Below are positions 58,676 through 64,000 of a DNA stretch of 64,000 nt, piece after piece. Location: contig NZ_JNAI01000010.1 in NCBI RefSeq assembly GCF_000759855.1, positions 124,001 to 188,000 of the forward strand, in the 5' to 3' direction. Below the pieces are notes generated by a model. The model was not told the DNA's origin, did no database searches, and worked only from the letters and a program-made list of their open reading frames with translations. The DNA is from Prochlorococcus marinus str. MIT 9107. GTDB lineage: Bacteria > Cyanobacteriota > Cyanobacteriia > PCC-6307 > Cyanobiaceae. Positions within the stretch are counted from its first letter, which is position 1, and each line of letters starts with the position of its first letter. Made by a program: the position numbers and the translations under genes.

Positions 58676-59146
58676 ATGGGTACATGGCTAAAACATGATG
58701 TATTTACAGTTGTTAATGCACCGCTCGAAAATGTTTGGAATACATGGAGTGATTTGGACTCAATGTCACTTTGGATGAGTTGGATTGAATCTGTAAAAAC
58801 AGTTGATGAAGAGACCACCACATTACCAGATTTAACAGAATGGACTTTAGCTGCAAATGGTTTTAGGTTTAAATGGAAAGCGCAAATTACTGAAAGGATA
58901 GAAAAAAGTAAACTTAAATGGAAATCTATAGGAGGTTTGCCAACTGAGGGATCAGTAATTTTCGAAACCAAAAGTGATCAAATAACAATAGTAAATCTAG
59001 CCATAACATATGAGTTACCTAAAATAATTGCTCGTTTTATGGAAGAGAATATTTTAGGCAAAATGGTCACAAACGAATTACAGGCAAATATTGACAGATT
59101 TAAAGAATTAGTTGAAAAGAATTATAAAAAAGATTTTTCTAACTAA
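58676..59146 (+). CDS. SRPBCC/START-like domain protein
   Basis: 156 residues of the polyketide cyclase/START-like fold: VFTVVNAPLENVWNTWSDLD at the start and KLKWKSIGGLPTEGSVIFE in the middle, with no membrane segments. Members bind lipids or hydrophobic ligands. Its 4-base spacing from crtQ suggests a role with carotenoids, which is an inference. The 3' end overlaps hemD by 8 bases. Confidence 0.85.
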   Translation: MGTWLKHDVFTVVNAPLENVWNTWSDLDSMSLWMSWIESVKTVDEETTTLPDLTEWTLAANGFRFKWKAQITERIEKSKLKWKSIGGLPTEGSVIFETKSDQITIVNLAITYELPKIIARFMEENILGKMVTNELQANIDRFKELVEKNYKKDFSN

Positions 59147-59951
59147 AAATATTAATTGCTACCTCTAGTAGTCCTTCAAAAGTATATTTTTGTGCCTGAC
59201 TATCGACTCTACCAAAAATGTTTTTACATATTTTTGTTGTTTGAGGTCCAATAGTTAACAATTTAGTTTGATCTAAATATTTTAACCATTTTTTACCAAG
59301 TGTTTTCTCTAGTAAAACAGCAGAATTTGATACAGTTTTGCCACTTGAGAAAATAATTGCATCAACTTTTCGCTTAGAAATAACATCAATTGTTTCTTTA
59401 GGGATTGAATCAGGGCATCTAGTTTCATATGCAGCTACCTCAAAAACACGCGAACCAGCCTTTCTAAACTGATCTGCAATTAGATCCCTACCACCTGTTT
59501 GGACTCTTGGCAAAAACACACGAAGTCCATAACCAGAAATCGGGAAATTATCAATTAAACTTTCAGCAACAAATTCAGGAGGTATAAAATCAGCCTTGAT
59601 ACCAAAATCATCTAGAGTTTGTGCAGTTTTTTCTCCGACTACAGCAATTTTTGTTTTTTTAGAACACTCTTTTAACGAACTATTAAAATATCTAAGTCTC
59701 TTATCTACAAATTTAATCCCATTACTACTAGAAAAAATAATCCAATGAAAATCATTTATTTGATTTAAAGCTTCGTCAAGAGGATTTAAATCATCAGGAT
59801 TGCCAATACTTATTGCAGGAAAATCATATATATTGGCACCCTTGCTTCTGAATATTTTTTTTATATCAATTATTCCCTCTTTTGATCGAGTCATTATTAT
59901 GTTTTTTTGATCAAGAGGTAGATCAACTATTGGCATAATTATCCTCAACAT
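59139..59951 (-). CDS. hemD: Uroporphyrinogen-III synthase
   Basis: HemD closes the tetrapyrrole ring. The family is very divergent; supporting stretches in 270 residues are IIMTRSKEGI at 19-28, AVVGEKTAQTL, RVFLPRVQTGGRDLIAD and LLTIGPQTTKIC. Context with heme, chlorophyll and rbfA genes fits. The start is ATG at 59951 or 59936; both overlap rbfA (its end is 59923), by 29 or 14 bases. Confidence 0.88.
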   Translation of the reverse strand: MLRIIMPIVDLPLDQKNIIMTRSKEGIIDIKKIFRSKGANIYDFPAISIGNPDDLNPLDEALNQINDFHWIIFSSSNGIKFVDKRLRYFNSSLKECSKKTKIAVVGEKTAQTLDDFGIKADFIPPEFVAESLIDNFPISGYGLRVFLPRVQTGGRDLIADQFRKAGSRVFEVAAYETRCPDSIPKETIDVISKRKVDAIIFSSGKTVSNSAVLLEKTLGKKWLKYLDQTKLLTIGPQTTKICKNIFGRVDSQAQKYTFEGLLEVAINIFS

Positions 59952-60315
59952 TATTATCTTGATTTTTATTTTTTAATTCATCAATAATTTTCAAGACTGA
60001 TAATCCTTTGTCAAGAACAATATCCTCTTTAAAATTTATCTCCGGCACTCTGCGCATCACTATTCTTTGTCCTAAATTGCGCCTTATCAAGCTTTTCGCA
60101 GTATTCAAATTTTCCACAATCTCTTGCCTTACTTTCTCTTCAGCAGTTGAAGTAATATAAATTTTACAATGCTGTAAATCACCTGATAAATCAATCTTAG
60201 AAATATTGACAAAATGATCTCTAATAATATTATTTTCTAAATCATTTTGCAAAATAAGGGTTATTTCTTTTTTTAAAAGGGAAGAAACTTTTGCAAGACG
60301 GTAATTATTTGGCAT
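59923..60315 (-). CDS. rbfA: Ribosome-binding factor A
   Basis: RbfA helps mature the 30S subunit and 16S 5' end. 130 residues: RLAKVSSLLKKEITLILQND (6-25) and RRVPEINFKEDIVLDKGLSV stretches are typical. It follows the DUF751 gene with a 1-base overlap and runs into hemD. Confidence 0.96.
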   Translation of the reverse strand: MPNNYRLAKVSSLLKKEITLILQNDLENNIIRDHFVNISKIDLSGDLQHCKIYITSTAEEKVRQEIVENLNTAKSLIRRNLGQRIVMRRVPEINFKEDIVLDKGLSVLKIIDELKNKNQDNNVEDNYANS

Positions 60316-60524
60316 TATGATTGTAAATTTAATGGATTTGTCATTGCTTGCAAGACAAAATAAACAGTTATGAAAGCACTTAAAGCAGAAGAAATTAAAC
60401 CTACTATTGTTAGTGGATTTGATCTATTCTTGAATAAAGGTTCAAGTAATGCAGCAAGTCCCCCAATAATAATAGATATTAAATATTTAGGATATCTTGC
60501 GACATTAGTAAAAAATTCTCCCAT
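60315..60524 (-). CDS. DUF751-family small membrane protein
   Basis: About 69 residues from ATG 60524 (GTG at 60533 would add three). Two hydrophobic helices are visible (YLISIIIGGLAALLEPLF, VGLISSALSAFITVYFVLQA). This is the cyanobacterial DUF751 layout. Function unknown. It is the first gene of DUF751-rbfA-hemD. Confidence 0.85.
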   Translation of the reverse strand: MGEFFTNVARYPKYLISIIIGGLAALLEPLFKNRSNPLTIVGLISSALSAFITVYFVLQAMTNPLNLQS

Positions 60525-60578
60525 TAGCTCCACAAATAGATTACTTTTTTAGCTAAGTTTTAACAAACATTAAACAGC

Positions 60579-61304
60579 ATGATTACATTATATCAATTTA
60601 GGCATAGTGCTTTTTGTTTAAAAACAAGAATGGCTCTGCATGCAAAAAAACTACAATATCGAATTGAAGAAGTAACACCAGGAATAGGTCAATTTGAAAT
60701 CTTTAAGTTATCAGGTCAAAAACAAGTCCCTATAATAGTCGATGATAATGATCAAATTATTAATAACTCTTCAACCATTTGCGAATTCATAGATAAAAAA
60801 AATGATAATAATCCACTCTTTCCTGAAGAACCAATATTATTTGCGCAATGCAAACTTATTGAAGATTGGGCAGATACTACAATGGCTACAACTTGTAGAA
60901 AAGCTTTAATAAAATCTGCAATTGAAAATCCACAGCTAAGAACTGCATTACTTCCAGAGGAAATACCCTCTTCTATAAAAAGTATTGTTGATAAATTACC
61001 CTTTAAAAATTTCAGTAAAATCTCTAATGTAGTTTTGTCTTCAAAAGATAATTTAGAACTTCAAAAATTACTTGAAGCTTTATCAAAATCCTTGATCAAT
61101 AAAAAATATTTAGTGGGAGATAGCTTATCAATTGCAGATATTTCAATTGCAGCTCAGTTATCCCTTCTTAAATTTCCAAAGTCTTCAGGGCCAATTCTCT
61201 CAGGAGAGGGATGTCAAGAATACATAAATAACCCTTATCTAGAAAATCTCTTCATATGGAGGAACAATTTAGAAGAGTATCTTTTTAGCGCTAACTCTCA
61301 ATAA
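60579..61304 (+). CDS. Glutathione S-transferase family protein
   Basis: Two-domain GST of 241 residues. The thioredoxin-fold domain begins ITLYQFRHSAFCLKTRMALH (2-21) with Ser/Cys in SAFC as the likely active residue, then QVPIIVDDN and NSSTICEFID for glutathione binding. The C-terminal helical domain carries LVGDSLSIADISIAAQLSLL. Substrate unknown. The 3' end overlaps the DUF6816 gene by 14 bases. Confidence 0.9.
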   Translation: MITLYQFRHSAFCLKTRMALHAKKLQYRIEEVTPGIGQFEIFKLSGQKQVPIIVDDNDQIINNSSTICEFIDKKNDNNPLFPEEPILFAQCKLIEDWADTTMATTCRKALIKSAIENPQLRTALLPEEIPSSIKSIVDKLPFKNFSKISNVVLSSKDNLELQKLLEALSKSLINKKYLVGDSLSIADISIAAQLSLLKFPKSSGPILSGEGCQEYINNPYLENLFIWRNNLEEYLFSANSQ

Positions 61305-62001
61305 ATTCAAAAGTCAATTTATATTTATTTGTTTTAATAGCGTGGATAGAAGGATCACCAACTTTTGAACCATAAGAAGCAACATATTGAAATCCACAAA
61401 TATTTGAATTCTTTAAATTACTTTCTTCGAATTTATCTCCAAAACATTTTTGAAATTTACTAATAGTTTCGACTTGATTAATCCTTGAAGCACCTGGTTT
61501 GTGGGCTGTTTGAATAACTAGCTCATCAGCGAAAAAAATATTTTCATCATTGATCTGATTTCGCCCCGTAACTCTTGAATCAATATAAAAATCATCTTTT
61601 AGATAAGTAATTTGATTATTAATTGTTTTTGGATCATCTACAACCTTTATTAAGGTATCCCCAAATATTGCCTTTCCAATAGACTCAGAATTTTTTGCAC
61701 GATCACCAACAATTAAATCTGAATCATTCTTAAAGAAATTTACTTTATAGATAACTGGTTCTTCTGAATCATTAGTTATATTTCGAGAGGTAACAAGCCA
61801 ACTCCCCTCAAACCATTTTGGATAAATTAAGTCTTTAGAAGTATCTGAAAATTTAAAATTTGGTAAATATATTTCTGGCCATTGATTTACACGATTTTCC
61901 AAAAACTCTCTTACGTTAGAATCAACAGAAGCTAAAGAACTTTCTAAAAAAATTCCTTGAAAAGTTAAGCAAAGAATTAATCCAAGAAGAATTTTCATCA
62001 T
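61291..62001 (-). CDS. DUF6816-like exported (probably thylakoid-lumen) protein
   Basis: 236 residues with a clear N-terminal signal peptide (KILLGLILCLTFQGIF, cleavage likely after the Ala in SLASV, residue 24). The mature part has the PKWFEGSWLVTSRN and RVTGRNQ stretches that I associate with DUF6816, a family shared by cyanobacteria and plastids. Function unknown. Start codons of this gene and the CRR7-like gene overlap on opposite strands (CATG at 61999-62002). Confidence 0.75.
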   Translation of the reverse strand: MMKILLGLILCLTFQGIFLESSLASVDSNVREFLENRVNQWPEIYLPNFKFSDTSKDLIYPKWFEGSWLVTSRNITNDSEEPVIYKVNFFKNDSDLIVGDRAKNSESIGKAIFGDTLIKVVDDPKTINNQITYLKDDFYIDSRVTGRNQINDENIFFADELVIQTAHKPGASRINQVETISKFQKCFGDKFEESNLKNSNICGFQYVASYGSKVGDPSIHAIKTNKYKLTFEFIES

Positions 62002-62257
62002 GTCAAATCCATTAATAAGATCATCAGATCATTATGTATTATTAGAGCCAGATTCAAAAGAAAAAATAGTATCAAAGGAAGAAGCAATTTTATGGTTAAG
62101 GAATTGGATAAGTAAGTCCGAGACACAAACAATATATCAAAATGTAGATGATCCTGATCAGGAATTTTTTCAAGAAATATTGGAAAGCACTTATGAATTA
62201 GAAATAAAATCAGGATACGTTATTAAATGGTTTGCAGTGAGAATCGAACCAAATTAA
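62000..62257 (+). CDS. CRR7-like (chlororespiratory reduction 7) protein
   Basis: 85 residues without a signal peptide: SDHYVLLEPDSKEKIVSKEE near 9-28, the acidic middle DVDDPDQEF-type stretch and a C-terminal SGYVIKWFAVRIEPN. The latter matches the family of CRR7, an assembly factor of the plastid NDH complex. The gene starts within the start codon of the divergent DUF6816 gene and overlaps aroK by 4 bases at the stop. Confidence 0.78.
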   Translation: MSNPLIRSSDHYVLLEPDSKEKIVSKEEAILWLRNWISKSETQTIYQNVDDPDQEFFQEILESTYELEIKSGYVIKWFAVRIEPN

Positions 62258-62811
62258 TTAATGATTTCTTTATGCATCATATATATTATTTTCATTGCAA
62301 CTTCTTCAACATTTTCTTTTTTTATCTCAATTCTTAAATCAGCTTGAGAATATAAATTTTCTCTAGATTTTAAAATACTTGTATATAAATCACCTAGATT
62401 CTTTCCTTGTAGTAATGGTCTTTTATGAATTTCATTCTTTAATCTCTCAAGTGCAATATCTTTGTCGAGATCTATCCATATAATTATTCCCTGTCTTAAT
62501 ATTCCCCAGTTTTCAGACTTGGTAACTATCCCTCCTCCAGTTGATATTACTAATGAAGGAATTTTGATAGCCTCTTTGAGGCAGTTTGTCTCTAATTGAC
62601 GAAAATTATCTTCTCCTTCATCATTAAAAATCTGATTGATAGATTTTTTTGCCAACTTTTCTATTAATGAATCTAAATCGATATATTTATATTTCAATAA
62701 ATCAGCCAGTTTTAAGCCAGTTTCTGACTTGCCACAACCCATCATTCCTATTAAAAATATGCTTCTACCTTTGATGACCTCAACTATTTTTTCGATAATG
62801 GATTGTTCCAT
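62254..62811 (-). CDS. aroK: Shikimate kinase
   Basis: AroK phosphorylates shikimate for chorismate synthesis, which feeds menF and trpB in this window. The P-loop GMMGCGKSETG is at 22-32; DLDSLIEK, FRQLETNCLK and VISTGGGIV follow. 185 residues. Start ATG at 62811. PTPS is divergent, 50 bases away. Confidence 0.96.
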   Translation of the reverse strand: MEQSIIEKIVEVIKGRSIFLIGMMGCGKSETGLKLADLLKYKYIDLDSLIEKLAKKSINQIFNDEGEDNFRQLETNCLKEAIKIPSLVISTGGGIVTKSENWGILRQGIIIWIDLDKDIALERLKNEIHKRPLLQGKNLGDLYTSILKSRENLYSQADLRIEIKKENVEEVAMKIIYMMHKEIIN

Positions 62812-62861
62812 AAAGACAAAAGCGTATATAAAACCTTAAGATAGTATTATTACAGACAGCA

Positions 62862-63788
62862 ATGACTTCTACACAAACCCATTCATTACATGGAAAGGGA
62901 CGTGAATGCGTCATAACTCGACGTGCCTGCTTTAGTTCTAGTCATCGTTATTGGCTTCCTGAAAAAAGTCCAGAAGAAAATCTATCTCTTTTTGGAAAGT
63001 GTAGTTTTGCACCAGGACATGGTCATAATTATGAGCTCATTGTATCAATGGGTGGAGAACTAGATTCAGATGGAATGGTCTTAAATCTATCTGATGTAAA
63101 ACACTCTATTAAAAATGAGGTTACTGGACAATTAGATTTTCGTTTTTTAAATGATGTCTGGCCAGAATTTAATATTTATAGTGAGGATGGAATACTCCCA
63201 ACAACCGAAGCATTAGTTAAGGTTATTTGGAATCGTTTAAAAAATGATTTACCTCTCACAAGTTTAAGACTTTATGAAAGCCCGACTTTATGGGCAGATT
63301 ATTCTGGGAAAAACATGGAAGCTTTATTAACAGTTCAAAGTCATTTCAATGCAGCTCATAGATTAGCCAAAGATGAAATCTCTTTAAGTGAAAACAAAAA
63401 AATTTATGGGAAATGCGCCAGAATTAATGGACATGGCCATAATTATTTTCTTGACGTAACTGTTCGAGGACAAATAAACCCCAGAACAGGGATGATTTGT
63501 GATTTACCTTCACTACAATCAATTATTGATGATCTTATTGTGGAACAATTTGATCATACTTTTTTAAATAAAGATATTGAATATTTCAAAACTTGCGTTC
63601 CAACTTGTGAAAATATTGCATTACATATTTCTGATATCCTTGCATCTCCCATTAAAAATATTGGAGCAAATCTACATAAGATTAGACTCCAAGAAAGCCC
63701 AAATAATGCTGCTGAGATTTATGTTGAGCAAACTATTCCAAATTCCCTACAAAGGAATCTTGAAAATTCATTATTTGCTCAAGCTTGA
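62862..63788 (+). CDS. Tandem 6-pyruvoyl-tetrahydropterin synthase-like protein
   Basis: Two PTPS/QueD domains in one 308-residue chain. Domain 1 (about 16-140): zinc His H28, H53, H55; C47. Domain 2 (about 155-290): H166, H191, H193; C185. Domain 2 keeps the catalytic D231-H232 pair; domain 1 has D92-F93, so its His is lost. QueD members make carboxytetrahydropterin for queuosine; eukaryote-like ones act in tetrahydropterin synthesis. The next gene, a RibD-C-like reductase, starts within its stop codon. Confidence 0.85.
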   Translation: MTSTQTHSLHGKGRECVITRRACFSSSHRYWLPEKSPEENLSLFGKCSFAPGHGHNYELIVSMGGELDSDGMVLNLSDVKHSIKNEVTGQLDFRFLNDVWPEFNIYSEDGILPTTEALVKVIWNRLKNDLPLTSLRLYESPTLWADYSGKNMEALLTVQSHFNAAHRLAKDEISLSENKKIYGKCARINGHGHNYFLDVTVRGQINPRTGMICDLPSLQSIIDDLIVEQFDHTFLNKDIEYFKTCVPTCENIALHISDILASPIKNIGANLHKIRLQESPNNAAEIYVEQTIPNSLQRNLENSLFAQA

Positions 63789-64000
63789 GTATCCCCAGAG
63801 TAACAATTGTTATAGCATCAAGTCTTGATGGGAGAATAGCTTTTCCTGATGGAGGAGAATCACATCTTGGTAGTAAAAAAGATAGAGAAATTTTGAATAA
63901 AAACTTGTCTTTAGTTGATGCCACAATATTTGGTTTAGAAACATTAAAAGCCCATCAATCAACATACCTTATTAAAAATCACTTTGGGCATAAAAAAGCA
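63785..64000 (+). CDS. RibD C-terminal-like reductase, 3' end beyond the window
   Basis: The reading frame opens with TTG at 63785 and runs to the window edge (72 codons). The opening strand RVTIVIASSLDGRIA and GSKKDREILNK are typical of the DHFR-fold RibD C-terminal reductase. The deaminase domain of full RibD is absent at this end. It overlaps the PTPS stop by 4 bases (TTGA), so it is translated with it, suggesting a pterin rather than flavin substrate, which is an inference. Confidence 0.8.
   Translation, partial: MSIPRVTIVIASSLDGRIAFPDGGESHLGSKKDREILNKNLSLVDATIFGLETLKAHQSTYLIKNHFGHKKA

Overview
The window is a contiguous piece of the chromosome of a very AT-rich, streamlined marine cyanobacterium, almost certainly a high-light Prochlorococcus. 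The evidence is the set of oxygenic-photosynthesis genes: NDH-1 subunits ndhH, A, I, G, E, D, F, M and O; ycf3 and ycf34; the RpaA and RpaB response regulators; chlM; phylloquinone genes; and plant-type phytoene and zeta-carotene desaturases. Protein-level features (very short intergenic gaps, many TTG starts, 1-17 bp overlaps between genes) fit the same organism. I cannot fix the strain from the sequence alone.

Layout. 1-6.2 kb: glutathione (grxC end, gshB), then a phylloquinone block (menF, divergent menA-menC-menE, and a DHNA-CoA thioesterase). 6.2-14.3 kb: ndhH, rsmH, a cysteine desulfurase, a Ycf29-like response regulator, chlM, purE, cysC, a SUI1-like factor, trpB and a rhodanese. 14.3-21.6 kb: a DUF3352 protein, gltA, the ndhA-I-G-E run with nadK and a CYTH protein, and a small conserved ORF. 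21.6-31.5 kb: a PedR-like LuxR regulator, metF, a sugar nucleotidyltransferase, scpA, ndhD, ndhF, a Z-ISO/NnrU-like membrane protein, a LysR regulator, a DUF3172 protein and ndhM. 31.5-41.3 kb: crtP-crtB, an RRM protein, a CCA-adding enzyme, ycf34, tsaB, and a minus-strand run rpaB-plsX-fabH-fabD-plsC. 41.4-48.1 kb: radA, ycf3, a copper P-type ATPase, tmk, holB and rpaA.

48.1-50.8 kb is the only accessory-looking stretch. It holds an unassigned small protein, long non-coding AT-rich DNA, an AlpA/excisionase-like HTH gene, a zinc-ribbon orphan, and an intact tRNA-Asn(GTT). Two decayed copies of that tRNA's 3' end lie in the same orientation upstream in + coordinates, one of them with its own copy of the tRNA terminator. 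I read this as the scar of one or two integrative elements that used tRNA-Asn as their attachment site. It is the most interesting part of the window.

50.8-64 kb returns to core genes: an ECF-type ATPase, UPF0367, cysK, a J-domain protein, ndhO, a TIGR01777 epimerase, a TIGR03492 glycosyltransferase with TPR and HesB-type neighbours, crtQ (zds), a START-like protein, hemD-rbfA-DUF751, a GST, a DUF6816 lumenal protein, a CRR7-like protein, aroK, a tandem PTPS protein and the start of a RibD-C-like reductase.

Functional links: nine NDH-1 subunits plus a likely NDH assembly factor; three or four carotenoid steps from phytoene to lycopene; most of the phylloquinone side chain and ring pathway; fatty-acid initiation and acyl transfer; and four transcriptional regulators tied to light or redox (RpaA, RpaB, Ycf29-like, PedR-like).
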